Assembly (NCBI GenBank): GCA_035297145.1
Contig: DATGZN010000044.1
Span: 47,944 to 111,943 of the forward strand
Source: QHXW01 sp035297145
Lineage (GTDB): Bacteria > Acidobacteriota > Terriglobia > Bryobacterales > Bryobacteraceae
Length of the DNA: 64,000 nt
Direction: 5' to 3'
In this document: piece by piece, positions 39,771-48,047 of the stretch
Layout: the number at the start of each line of letters is the position of its first letter
Position numbering within the stretch: position 1 is the first letter of the stretch
Program-made: the position numbers and the translations under genes
The notes under the pieces: model-generated
Databases searched by the model: none
The model's input: only the letters and a program-made list of their open reading frames with translations
What the model was told of the DNA's origin: nothing

Positions 39771-42299
39771 ATGCGCAGTCTTTATGTATCCGTCCTGGTG
39801 ACGTTCGCGGCGCTATTGCCGGCCGCTGATAAGCCAGCATTTCGCACGTCTGAGCAGCTAAACAAGCTTGTACGCACCACGGCCAGCGCGGCGGTGGAGC
39901 GCTTCGGCAAGGGCGGGCTGACCGCAGACAAGATCGCCATCACGGTGATCGATCTTGCCGATGCGAACAAACCCGCACGCGGATCTTATCGAGGCGATGC
40001 GCCCACTTATCCGGCGAGTGTCGTCAAGCTCTTCTATCTGGCTGCCGCGCATCATCACATCGAGACCGGTGCGCTCGCGCGGACGCCGGAGTTGGAGCGC
40101 GCGATGCACGACATGATCCTCGATTCCTCCAACGACGCCACAGCGCAGGTTGTGGATTTGCTTACGGGGACGACGAGCGGGCCGGAGCTGGATGACGCCG
40201 CGATGCACGAATGGCAAAACAAGCGGAACCTGATGAACCGCTACTTCGCGTCGCTCGGCTACGAAAACATCAACGTCAATCAGAAGACATGGTGCGAAGG
40301 GCCGTACGGGCGCGAGCGGCAGGGGCTGGGGAGCGATTTCCAAAATCGCAACAGGTTGACGACGGATGCCGTGGCACGGCTCTGGTATGAGATCGTCACG
40401 GCGCTTGCGGCGTCACCGGCGGGAACGCGCGAGATGCTGAACCTGCTGCATCGCGATCCTTGGGTCAAATCCGATGATCCCGACGATCAGGCGACCGCGT
40501 ATTCGGGAAAATCGCTGCCGCCAGGCTCGCAGTATTACTCGAAGGCGGGCTGGACGTCGGAAACACGGCATGACACAGCCTATATTCGACTGCCCAACGG
40601 CGCAGAGTATATTCTGGCAGTGTTCACAGTGGGCAATAGCAAGCAAACGGACATCATTCCATTCGTGTCGCAGTTGGTAGCGCAGGAGTTTTCGCAGACC
40701 ACGCCCAATGCAGACCTCGTTCTGACCAACGGTCGCATCTGGACGGGCAATGCGGGGCAACCCTGGGCTGAAGCGGTAGCTGCACGCGGCGAGCGGTTGA
40801 TTGCGGTGGGTACGAATGCCGACATTCAGAAGCTCGTCTCGAACGGCACGCGTGTGATCGACCTTCAGGGTAAATTGGCGCTGCCCGGCTTCATCGACGA
40901 CCACACGCACTTTATCGATGGCGGCTTTCAATTGCTGTCGGTCGACTTGCGCGATGCGGGCACCCAGCAGGAGTTCGCACGGAGGATCGGCGAGCAGGCG
41001 CGCAAGCTCGGCCCGAACCGCTGGATCACGGGCGGCAACTGGGACCACGAGCTGTGGCCTAGGGCGCCGCTGCCCACGCGTGAATTGATCGACTCAGTGA
41101 CACCGCGGAATGCCGTGTTTGTCTCACGGCTCGACGGCCACATGGGCCTGGCAAATTCCGTGGCGCTGCGGCTGGCCGGTGTCAGCAAAGAGACTCACGA
41201 TCCGCCCGGCGGCATGATCGTACGGGACCCGAGAACAGGCGAGCCAACCGGCGTCATGAAGGACGCCGCGCAAGACCTCATCGAAGCGGTGATGCCGAAG
41301 CCGACGGACGCCGAGTACGACGAAGCCATGCGCGCTGGCCTCGTAGAAGCCGCACGCGTGGGCGTCACCTCCATTCAGGACATCACGCTGTGGGATCACT
41401 ACCCGGTGTATCAACGTTTCCGCGATACGGGCCGGCTGACGGTGCGCATTTACTCGCGCACACCGATGAGCCAGTGGAAGCGGCAGGCGGAGCTGGTGGG
41501 GCGCATGGGTCCGGGCGATTCGTGGCTGCGGCTCGGCGGCCTCAAAGCGTTCATGGACGGCTCGCTGGGCTCGACCACGGCGCTGTTTTTCGACGTCTTC
41601 AACGACGCGCCCAACACCGCGGGGCTGATGGCCAGCGACAATCTGCCCGAGGGCAAGATGGAAAAAGATATCCGCGATGCCGACAAAGCGGGCCTGCAAT
41701 GCTCGGTGCACGCGATCGGTGACAAGGCGAATCACTTGTTGCTGGGATATTTCGAGGGCGTGGAGAAAGACAACGGGCCGCGCGACCGGCGTTTCCGCAT
41801 CGAGCACGCGCAGCACCTGCTGGCTTCGGACATTCCGCGATTCGCCCAGCTCGGTGTGATTCCTTCCATGCAGCCGGCTCACGCGATTGACGATGGGCGC
41901 TGGGCGGAAAAACGCATCGGCGCCCAGCGCATCAAGACCAGCTACGCTTTCCGGTCGCTGCTCGATTCCGGTGCGCGCCTCGCTTTCGGAACCGACTGGC
42001 CCGTGGCGCCGCTCGATCCGCTCGTCGGGATCTACGGCGCCGTGACACGAGAGACGGCCGACGGCAAGAATCCGCGCGGATGGGTGCCCGAGCAGAAGAT
42101 CAGGCTCGAAGAAGCTGTGCGGGCGTACACCGCCGGCTCCGCCTACGCCGAATTCGACGAGCGCGAGAAAGGGACGCTGGAAGCAGGTAAGCTGGCAGAC
42201 GTGGTGGTGTTGTCGGAGGACATTTTCCGCGTTGATCCGGAAGAGATTCCGAAGACCAAGGTTGTGCACACCGTCGTAGGTGGGAAAGTGATTCGGTAG
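39771..42299 (+). CDS. Fusion of an exported serine hydrolase and a YtcJ-like amidohydrolase
   Basis: An 842-residue exported protein with two enzyme domains. Residues 1-19 are a signal peptide. Residues about 30-308 are a class-A beta-lactamase-like serine hydrolase: S83-x-x-K86 in YPASVVKLFY, the S-x-N element SSND at 119-122, and KAG at 258-260 in place of K-T/S-G. Residues 312-842 are an Amidohydro_3/YtcJ domain: NADLVLTNGRIWTGN, metal ligands H378 and H380 in GFIDDHTH, CSVHAIGDKAN, RIEHAQHL and LAFGTDWPV. One continuous frame links them without a break. Both domains are usually separate proteins. Substrate is unknown; an N-acyl or peptide substrate would suit both. Confidence 0.88.
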   Translation: MRSLYVSVLVTFAALLPAADKPAFRTSEQLNKLVRTTASAAVERFGKGGLTADKIAITVIDLADANKPARGSYRGDAPTYPASVVKLFYLAAAHHHIETGALARTPELERAMHDMILDSSNDATAQVVDLLTGTTSGPELDDAAMHEWQNKRNLMNRYFASLGYENINVNQKTWCEGPYGRERQGLGSDFQNRNRLTTDAVARLWYEIVTALAASPAGTREMLNLLHRDPWVKSDDPDDQATAYSGKSLPPGSQYYSKAGWTSETRHDTAYIRLPNGAEYILAVFTVGNSKQTDIIPFVSQLVAQEFSQTTPNADLVLTNGRIWTGNAGQPWAEAVAARGERLIAVGTNADIQKLVSNGTRVIDLQGKLALPGFIDDHTHFIDGGFQLLSVDLRDAGTQQEFARRIGEQARKLGPNRWITGGNWDHELWPRAPLPTRELIDSVTPRNAVFVSRLDGHMGLANSVALRLAGVSKETHDPPGGMIVRDPRTGEPTGVMKDAAQDLIEAVMPKPTDAEYDEAMRAGLVEAARVGVTSIQDITLWDHYPVYQRFRDTGRLTVRIYSRTPMSQWKRQAELVGRMGPGDSWLRLGGLKAFMDGSLGSTTALFFDVFNDAPNTAGLMASDNLPEGKMEKDIRDADKAGLQCSVHAIGDKANHLLLGYFEGVEKDNGPRDRRFRIEHAQHLLASDIPRFAQLGVIPSMQPAHAIDDGRWAEKRIGAQRIKTSYAFRSLLDSGARLAFGTDWPVAPLDPLVGIYGAVTRETADGKNPRGWVPEQKIRLEEAVRAYTAGSAYAEFDEREKGTLEAGKLADVVVLSEDIFRVDPEEIPKTKVVHTVVGGKVIR

Positions 42300-42310
42300 A
42301 CTCTTCTGTG

Positions 42311-42718
42311 CTACGCGCCCCGATCCGTATTCGGCGCGGGTGGCTTCTTGATTACGTCAACAATTCTTTCGAGCAGCGCTTTAGGCAGGAACGGTTTCTG
42401 AAGGAAGTGCCAAGTCGAATCCAGCACCAAAAGCCCTTGCAGCGTAGGCGATAGCAACACGATTCTGAGGTCCTGACGGGTGCGGCGCATCTCCTTGGCA
42501 AGATCCGCCCCAGTCATACCCGGCATTTGAATGTCCGCCACCAGGATATCGATCCGGCCTTTGTGTTCCTCGGATTTTTGTAACGCTTGTTGCCCGTCCT
42601 CGACGACTAGTAAATCGTAGCCGCCCTGCTTCAGTAGCTTCTCCAGCATGATGCGAATATCCGGGTCGTGTTCCGCGAGCAGGACGACGACCTCTCGATC
42701 CAGTGTCGGATTTTCCAT
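42311..42718 (-). CDS. Single-domain response regulator (CheY-like)
   Basis: A 135-residue receiver domain alone. The acidic pocket residues are E15/D17-18-like in VVLLAEHDPDIRIMLE, the phosphoacceptor is in DILVADIQMPGMTG, the conserved Thr/Ser position is VLLSPTLQG and the lysine is in FLQKPFLPKAL. No output domain follows, so it works through protein contacts or as a phosphate relay. The gene converges on the fusion hydrolase across about 11 bases and is not next to a kinase. The cognate kinase must be encoded elsewhere. Confidence 0.9.
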   Translation of the reverse strand: MENPTLDREVVVLLAEHDPDIRIMLEKLLKQGGYDLLVVEDGQQALQKSEEHKGRIDILVADIQMPGMTGADLAKEMRRTRQDLRIVLLSPTLQGLLVLDSTWHFLQKPFLPKALLERIVDVIKKPPAPNTDRGA

Positions 42719-42837
42719 TTTGTTTCAGTAGGACCAGTGTAGTGGGACAGTCGGCCATTCGCAAACTTTGCGGCTAATCCGTTAATTAAGGGAAATGTTA
42801 TTGCATTTGTCAGAAACTTAAGATATTATCCTCAATA

Positions 42838-42881
42838 CGGTACTCAGTACCGCGCCACAGGGCGTGAACTGACGTTCACGC
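42838..42881. repeat. Two adjacent palindromes, REP-like
   Basis: CGGTAC-TCA-GTACCG (42838-42852) and an 8-bp stem GCGTGAAC-TGAC-GTTCACGC (42862-42881) are separated by CGCCACAGG. They lie in the 217-base gap upstream of the secreted protein at 42936. The GCCAC next to the stem recalls the GTGG/CCAC mark of the RAYT ends. Confidence 0.55.
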
Positions 42882-42935
42882 GCTCTGCTCCACTTCACAG
42901 CCACCTACATTTTGAGTAATGAGGAGTGTTGTCGG

Positions 42936-43682
42936 ATGAATTCGTGGCGATATTTGTTTCTCCTGATGGTTCCAGCGGCGTTTGCCCAAACTGGCATCAA
43001 CGTTGTGCCCGGGACGGCGGTTGCGGGCGGCGCCGGCTCGGCAAGCATCACTATTAATTCATCCTCTTCCAGTGCTGATCCCAGCGCCCTGGAGTGGACC
43101 CTCACGTATTCTACGAGCACGTTGAGCGGCATGAAGCTCACCGCCGGTTCCGCCCTGAGTTCGGCCGGGAAATCACTATCCTGTGCCAGCGGCACCGGGC
43201 AGGTGCGATGCATCATCTGGGGAGACAATACCAAATCCATTCCGAACGGTGTGCTCGCTACGGCGAACTTTGCGGTGTCCTTGCTCGCACCAGCGTCGTC
43301 CGCACTCGGCCTTACGGGCCTGACGGCGGTTTCCGGGACGGCAAAGACCCTGGCGGCGACGGCAAGCGGCGCTACACTGACGATTCGACCGGCTGCCAAA
43401 ATCTCTAAACTGTCTTGTAAGGCAACGTCGATTCTCTCGCTTGGCAAAACGACCTGTACTGTAACTCTGACGTCCGCGGCGATCGAGGCGGTGAGCGTTG
43501 CCCTGGGGCTTGGGTCGGATTCAGCCAAGGTCACCATACCTTCGTCCGTCAGCATTCCGGCCGGCGCCAGTAGCGCTTCTTTTACGTTGTCAGCCGGCAC
43601 GGTGCTAGCGAAGTCCACAGCGATTCTGGTTGCCAGTCTCGACGGCACTTCCTCAAGCATTGCTTTGTCTCTGCTGCCGTAG
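42936..43682 (+). CDS. Secreted protein with cohesin-like N-terminal domain
   Basis: A 248-residue exported, Ser/Ala/Thr-rich protein. The ATG at 42936 opens a signal peptide (WRYLFLLMVPAAFAQ). Residues about 19-150 have the strand and loop order of a cohesin-like immunoglobulin domain: TGINVVPGTAVAGGAGSASI, LEWTLTYSTSTLSGMKLTAG, CIIWGDNTKSIPNGVLATAN and VSLLAPASSALGLTGLTA. The last 90 residues (SKLSCKATSILSLGKTTCTV, VTIPSSVSIPAGASSASFTL) resemble a Calx-beta/HYR-type repeat. Two cysteine pairs may form disulfides. It probably sits at or outside the outer membrane. An upstream TTG start is rejected because it would put eight residues before the signal peptide. Confidence 0.78.
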   Translation: MNSWRYLFLLMVPAAFAQTGINVVPGTAVAGGAGSASITINSSSSSADPSALEWTLTYSTSTLSGMKLTAGSALSSAGKSLSCASGTGQVRCIIWGDNTKSIPNGVLATANFAVSLLAPASSALGLTGLTAVSGTAKTLAATASGATLTIRPAAKISKLSCKATSILSLGKTTCTVTLTSAAIEAVSVALGLGSDSAKVTIPSSVSIPAGASSASFTLSAGTVLAKSTAILVASLDGTSSSIALSLLP

Positions 43683-43695
43683 CCAGTAGGGGAAG

Positions 43696-44367
43696 CTACA
43701 CGCTTCGGCGGTTGCCCCACAGCTCGATGTGCAGGCGCGGACTGAAGCGGAAGCCCTCGCGCTTAGCCAGCTCGGCCAGCCAGGCTCCGCGCTCGCGAAG
43801 GATGGAGGGCTCGATTCCCTCGGGCATCAGAATGACTTTGCCGCGGTCAGCCGGGAGTCGATCGAGCATGCGCCGGATCTCGTCAAGATCGCCAGGCTGG
43901 GCGACCACAAACTTGAGCTGGTATTCGTAGCTTTCGATCAGGCGCCGCAACACGTCCGGGTGGAACCGGAGCCGCTCGTGCTGAGTGGCCCAGGAACCCG
44001 TGGGCGTCGAATTGGCGAGCTTGGGGCTAATACTCATGAGGTCGCACGCGACTGGCGCGAACACCGTGCCAGCGGTCTCGATGGTGACGTGCAGACCGCG
44101 TGCCCGCAAGCGCTCGGTGAGCGGCACGATCTCGGATGCGATCATGGGCTCGCCGCCAGTGACCACGGCGTGACGGGCCGGGTAAGCCGCTACTTGTTCG
44201 AGAATTTGATCGAGCGAATACTTTTCGCCCTCGGGCTGCCAGGACGTATACGGCGTATCGCACCAGGAACACCGGAGATTGCAGCCACTGGTGCGAATGA
44301 AGATGGACGGCACGCCGATGAGGGAGCCTTCGCCCTGCAGAGAGTGGAAGATTTCGGCGATGAGCAT
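43696..44367 (-). CDS. queE: 7-carboxy-7-deazaguanine synthase QueE
   Basis: A 223-residue radical SAM enzyme that converts 6-carboxytetrahydropterin to 7-carboxy-7-deazaguanine in preQ0/queuosine synthesis. The cluster motif is C29-x3-C33-x2-C36 in TSGCNLRCSWCDTPYTS, with EIFHSLQGEGSLIGVPSIF at the start and VVTGGEPMIASEIVPLTERL as the SAM-binding GGE motif. Its length matches short QueE forms. It is the last gene of the MFS-queC-queE operon, 21 bases after queC. The unusually compact CxxxCxxC loop is normal for QueE and no residue is missing. Confidence 0.94.
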   Translation of the reverse strand: MLIAEIFHSLQGEGSLIGVPSIFIRTSGCNLRCSWCDTPYTSWQPEGEKYSLDQILEQVAAYPARHAVVTGGEPMIASEIVPLTERLRARGLHVTIETAGTVFAPVACDLMSISPKLANSTPTGSWATQHERLRFHPDVLRRLIESYEYQLKFVVAQPGDLDEIRRMLDRLPADRGKVILMPEGIEPSILRERGAWLAELAKREGFRFSPRLHIELWGNRRSV

Positions 44368-44388
44368 GGGAAAGGCGGGTGCCAGGTG

Positions 44389-45093
44389 TTAGGTTCCAGG
44401 TGCTAGCAAACCTACTGGATCTATTATTCCCGCTGCTTCAAACCCTTTCCGTCGCAGTAGGCAGGAGTCGCATTGGCCGCAAGGACGGCCGCGGGCGTCG
44501 GGATCGTAGCAACTGTGCGTCAGGCTGAAGTCGATACCCAATTCCGTCCCCAGTTTCACGATCTCAGCTTTTGACAGGCGGATCAACGGGGTGTGAATTT
44601 TCACGTGCGTGCGGCCCTCGACGCCCGCCTTGGTGGCGAGGTTAGCCATACGTTCGTAAGCTTCGATGTACTCGGGGCGGCAGTCGGGATAGCCGGAATA
44701 ATCGAGCGCGTTCACGCCAATGAAAATGTCGGAAGCGCCCAGGACCTCGGCCCAGGCGAGCGCGAATGAGAGGAACACGGTGTTTCGCGCAGGCACATAG
44801 GTGACGGGAATATCGGCAGTCATTTCAGCGGGCGCGCGGCCTTTGGGGACGTCGATGTCGCTGGTGAGCGCGGAACCGCCGAAGACGCGCAGATCGATGC
44901 GGACTACCAGATGCTGTGCAGTGCCCAGACTCTTGGCGACGCGCGCGGCGGCCTTGAGTTCCACGCGGTGGCGCTGGCCGTAGTCGAATGAAAGCGCATA
45001 GCACTCGAAGCCATCCCGGCGGGCGAGGGCGAGGGTGGTGGAGGAATCGAGGCCCCCGCTCAGGAGGCAAACGGTTCTACGATCGCCATTCAT
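44389..45093 (-). CDS. queC: 7-cyano-7-deazaguanine (preQ0) synthase QueC
   Basis: A 234-residue ATP-dependent nitrile-forming synthase that turns 7-carboxy-7-deazaguanine and ammonia into preQ0. The PP-loop SGGLDSSTT is at residues 12-20, AFYGQRH-like ALSFDYGQRH at 33-42, and the zinc cysteines are in HSCYDPDARGRPCGQCDSC near the C-terminus. The start at 45093 (ATG) overlaps the MFS stop by 4 bases; a longer in-frame start runs into the MFS gene and is rejected. Together with QueE it makes preQ0, but queD, queF and tgt are not in the window. Confidence 0.95.
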   Translation of the reverse strand: MNGDRRTVCLLSGGLDSSTTLALARRDGFECYALSFDYGQRHRVELKAAARVAKSLGTAQHLVVRIDLRVFGGSALTSDIDVPKGRAPAEMTADIPVTYVPARNTVFLSFALAWAEVLGASDIFIGVNALDYSGYPDCRPEYIEAYERMANLATKAGVEGRTHVKIHTPLIRLSKAEIVKLGTELGIDFSLTHSCYDPDARGRPCGQCDSCLLRRKGFEAAGIIDPVGLLAPGT

Positions 45094-46283
45094 TTCGGCA
45101 GCTTCAGCGCCAGCAGGAATCCCAGGAGTGGAAACGCCATCAGCGCGGTGAAGGCCGTTTGCATCGAGAACAGGTCCGAGACCCATCCCGTCAGCGGGAT
45201 GAATACCAAACCGGCGGTGCCCCAAGCGAAGCCCATCATGAGCGCGGAAACCGTGCTGATCTGAGACGGCGCGAGTTCCTGGGCGATGACGACGTTCACC
45301 GGGTTGGTGCACAAGAGAATCAAGCCACTAATCGCCAGGGAGACGCTCGATATCCAGCCGCCAGTAAAAAGGAAAAGTGCGAGGAAGGGAACTGAGCCGA
45401 TCATCGAGATGATAATCACGCTGCGACCGCCGAAACGGTCAGCCAGATTGCCGCCCACCAAGCCGCCGATCGCGCCTGTGCCGAGGTAGAGCGTCAGATT
45501 CAGACTCGAGTTGGCAAGCGAATAGCCGCGCTGGGTGCTCAGATAGAGCGGCAGGAATTGGGTGAAGGTGATTTGCACCGTCGACCGGATGAACACGAGC
45601 AGGAACAGGATAGTCATCGGCTTGCGAACGGCGCGGAGCGGCTGCCAATCGAAGCGCGGGGGCGCGTGTGTCTCGCGTGCAGGCGGGCGGAGGAAGAAGA
45701 GCAGAAAAATTGAAAGCGCCACCCCGGGCGCCGCGGCCCAGTAGGTTCCGCGAAGACCCAGGCGGCCTGAGACTGCGGAAAAGTAGGTTGGCCCGAAGGC
45801 AAGTCCCGCGGTGCCGGCACTAATGAAAATGGCCATAGCGCGGCCGCGATGCCGGGTGATGCCGTTGGTGGCGTTGGAAGCGGCATGCGGATGAAACGAG
45901 GCGATGCCTGCGCCACCCACAAACACCATCACCAATAGAAGCGCGTAATTCGGGGCCCATCCCAGAGAGGCAATGAAGATGCCTGCTACGGCAGGCGCGA
46001 GCGCTGTGAACAGGCGCGAATGGAAACGGTCGGCCAGATACCCCCAACCCGGCTGTAACACGGAAGAGGACAACGAGAGGACGCCCGCCAGAATTCCCGC
46101 CTGGGTGAAATTCATGCGGAACGGCCCGATCAGCAGCGGCTGCAATGCACCCAGCGCCCCGGAGTAAACGTCGATCATGAAATGCGTGAGAGTGAATAGC
46201 GTGAGCGAGATTAATGTCGCGCGCGCCATGGGAGAAAGATCGGCGCTGTGGGTGGGTTCCACCAGGATTGTTCGGGAAGTCAT
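45090..46283 (-). CDS. MFS transporter of the fosmidomycin-resistance (FSR) type
   Basis: A 397-residue 12-helix major facilitator. FSR-like features are LTHFMIDVYSGALGALQPLL in the first helix, the loop 2-3 motif GYLADRFHSRLF, and the second-half motif GGLVGGNLADRFGGRSVIII. ASFHPHAAS in the fourth helix is an FSR hallmark. Known relatives export fosmidomycin, but here the gene is the first of an operon that continues, with a 4-base overlap, into queC and queE. That makes uptake or release of a deazaguanine or pterin compound a reasonable alternative. The start could also be the ATG at 46229, 18 codons downstream. Confidence 0.88.
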   Translation of the reverse strand: MTSRTILVEPTHSADLSPMARATLISLTLFTLTHFMIDVYSGALGALQPLLIGPFRMNFTQAGILAGVLSLSSSVLQPGWGYLADRFHSRLFTALAPAVAGIFIASLGWAPNYALLLVMVFVGGAGIASFHPHAASNATNGITRHRGRAMAIFISAGTAGLAFGPTYFSAVSGRLGLRGTYWAAAPGVALSIFLLFFLRPPARETHAPPRFDWQPLRAVRKPMTILFLLVFIRSTVQITFTQFLPLYLSTQRGYSLANSSLNLTLYLGTGAIGGLVGGNLADRFGGRSVIIISMIGSVPFLALFLFTGGWISSVSLAISGLILLCTNPVNVVIAQELAPSQISTVSALMMGFAWGTAGLVFIPLTGWVSDLFSMQTAFTALMAFPLLGFLLALKLPK

Positions 46284-46351
46284 GCCGCGGTGGTCAATTT
46301 ATTATACGTTTCGCATGCGCACGAAAGGCGAGATCACTGGCGCCACATACA

Positions 46352-48043
46352 ATGTTTGAAATGACCAAGCGCGCAGGGTGGTCTTTGTGTCTGGCCGCCG
46401 TGGCACTGTTTCTTGTTCTGAACCGCCCGGCTTACAAAGGCTATTTCCAGAGCGACGATTTCGACACCATGGGGTGGGCGCGCGTCCTGCCGTTGCAGGA
46501 TTTTGCGAAGTGGCTAATCACACCGCAAATGTCGACAGCGAATTTCCGGCCGGTCGGCGCCTTCTACTATCACGTGATGATGAACACGTCCGGCCTGGAT
46601 TTTCCGAAGTATCTGGTTCCGCTGCACGCGCTGCATCTGTTGAACGTCTGGCTGGTGTGGCTGCTGATTCGCAAGCTGGGTTTGGGACCACTTGCCGCTA
46701 CCGCCGGCGCGTTCTTCTTCGGCTTTCATGCCGCGCTGATCGACGCCTGGTGGAAGCCAATGTTCGTCTTCGATCTTCTCTGTGGCACGTTTTCACTTGC
46801 TGCGTTCGTGCTCTACGTTTATGACCGATGGATCCTAAGCCTGGTGGCGCTGTGGCTGGCCTACAAGTCGAAAGAACTCGCCATCATGCTTCCCGTGGCG
46901 CTGGCCTGCTATGAGCTGTGGTTCGGCGGCAAGCGCTGGAAACGGCTGGTTCCGTTTTTCGCGGTCTCGGCGCTGTTCGGATTGCAGGTGCTGATCCTGC
47001 GGCCGGGCCGGGACGCATATGAATTGCAGCTCGGATGGGGAGCGCAGTCAACTACCCTCGGCTTTTACGCGTCGCAGCTTTTCTTTGCGCCCTACGCAGG
47101 CTTGTTGCTGCTGGCGGTGCCGTTGGTGATCCGCAGCCGGCAAGCCTGGTTGGGTGTTGTGACCATGTGCGCATTCATCGCGCCGCTGCTTGTGCTGCCG
47201 GGACGGTTGTTCGCGGTCTATTGGTACGTGCCGCTGACCGGCGCTGCAATCCTTGTGGCGAGCTTGGCCGAAAGCCGGCGAGGCGCCGTGGTGACAGCTG
47301 CCTTCCTGGCGCTGTGGATACCCTGGGACTTCGTTCACTTCCGTGAGATGCGCCGGCCGAATGAACGGCAGGAGCAGCAGTATCACGGTTACGTAGCAGC
47401 GCTCCAAAAATACGCGCGCAGGAATCCGGATCTGCGGTTGTTCGTCTGGGATTACCTTCCGGATGGATTCGGCCCTGCCGGCGTGACGGGAGCTTTAGAG
47501 TGCGTTTACCTAACGCGCGAGGTCACTGTTCGCTACATCGACGAACCCGGCGCAGACGATCTCATTCAAAGAGGCGACGCAGCGTGGCTGCGCTGGAATC
47601 GCATCTTCAACCGGCTGGACGTGGTCCACTACCCTCACACGGTACAACCGGCGTCGTACGTGGTGATGGATTCCATTCTGCCGGCGGGTCAACTGGTTTC
47701 CGGCTGGTACCGGCTGGAGGGCAATATCCGATGGACGCAGCCGGATGCGACGGCGGTTCTATACCGCCCCGAGGGTGCGCGGGTTTTTGAGCTGGTGACC
47801 TGTTTCACTGACGGGCAGGTTGCGAACCACAAGACCGTCAAAGTCGGAATATGGCTTGATGGCCGGCCCTTTGTCGGGCACGACTTCAGCACGATCGGTT
47901 GTCAGACAGTGCGCTGGTCCGTACCGCGCGGACCAGCAGGGCCGGTCAAAATCGAGTTCCACATCACGCCTCCCCACCGCTATCCGCCGGATCGACGCAT
48001 CTTCGGGATTATCGTGAAGGCGTTCGGGTTTGTGTCACTGTGA
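46352..48043 (+). CDS. GT-C-like membrane protein (putative glycosyltransferase)
   Basis: A 563-residue protein with about eight N-terminal membrane helices and a soluble C-terminal domain of about 200 residues. YFQSDDFDTMGWARVLP, an acidic pair just after the first helix, is the place of the catalytic aspartates in GT-C enzymes such as PMTs and ArnT. RPVGAFYYHVMMNTSGLDFP and YKSKELAIMLPVALACYELW resemble the TMTC/DUF1736-type layout. The C-terminal part is a beta domain (LVSGWYRLEGNIRWTQPDAT, VARLIDGRPFVGHDF-like LDGRPFVGHDFSTI). The ATG at 46352 avoids an antisense extension. The donor is probably a polyprenyl-phosphate sugar; the acceptor is unknown. Confidence 0.7.
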   Translation: MFEMTKRAGWSLCLAAVALFLVLNRPAYKGYFQSDDFDTMGWARVLPLQDFAKWLITPQMSTANFRPVGAFYYHVMMNTSGLDFPKYLVPLHALHLLNVWLVWLLIRKLGLGPLAATAGAFFFGFHAALIDAWWKPMFVFDLLCGTFSLAAFVLYVYDRWILSLVALWLAYKSKELAIMLPVALACYELWFGGKRWKRLVPFFAVSALFGLQVLILRPGRDAYELQLGWGAQSTTLGFYASQLFFAPYAGLLLLAVPLVIRSRQAWLGVVTMCAFIAPLLVLPGRLFAVYWYVPLTGAAILVASLAESRRGAVVTAAFLALWIPWDFVHFREMRRPNERQEQQYHGYVAALQKYARRNPDLRLFVWDYLPDGFGPAGVTGALECVYLTREVTVRYIDEPGADDLIQRGDAAWLRWNRIFNRLDVVHYPHTVQPASYVVMDSILPAGQLVSGWYRLEGNIRWTQPDATAVLYRPEGARVFELVTCFTDGQVANHKTVKVGIWLDGRPFVGHDFSTIGCQTVRWSVPRGPAGPVKIEFHITPPHRYPPDRRIFGIIVKAFGFVSL

Positions 48044-48047
48044 GAGG

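Noticed and set aside
41124..42269. A 381-codon minus-strand open frame in the amidohydrolase half of the fusion gene
   Set aside because: Antisense shadow; histidine- and arginine-rich low-complexity sequence with no family pattern.
46284..46351. Possible preQ1 riboswitch upstream of the MFS-queC-queE operon
   Set aside because: The 70-base gap has no pseudoknot-like pairing or A-rich tail of the preQ1 classes.
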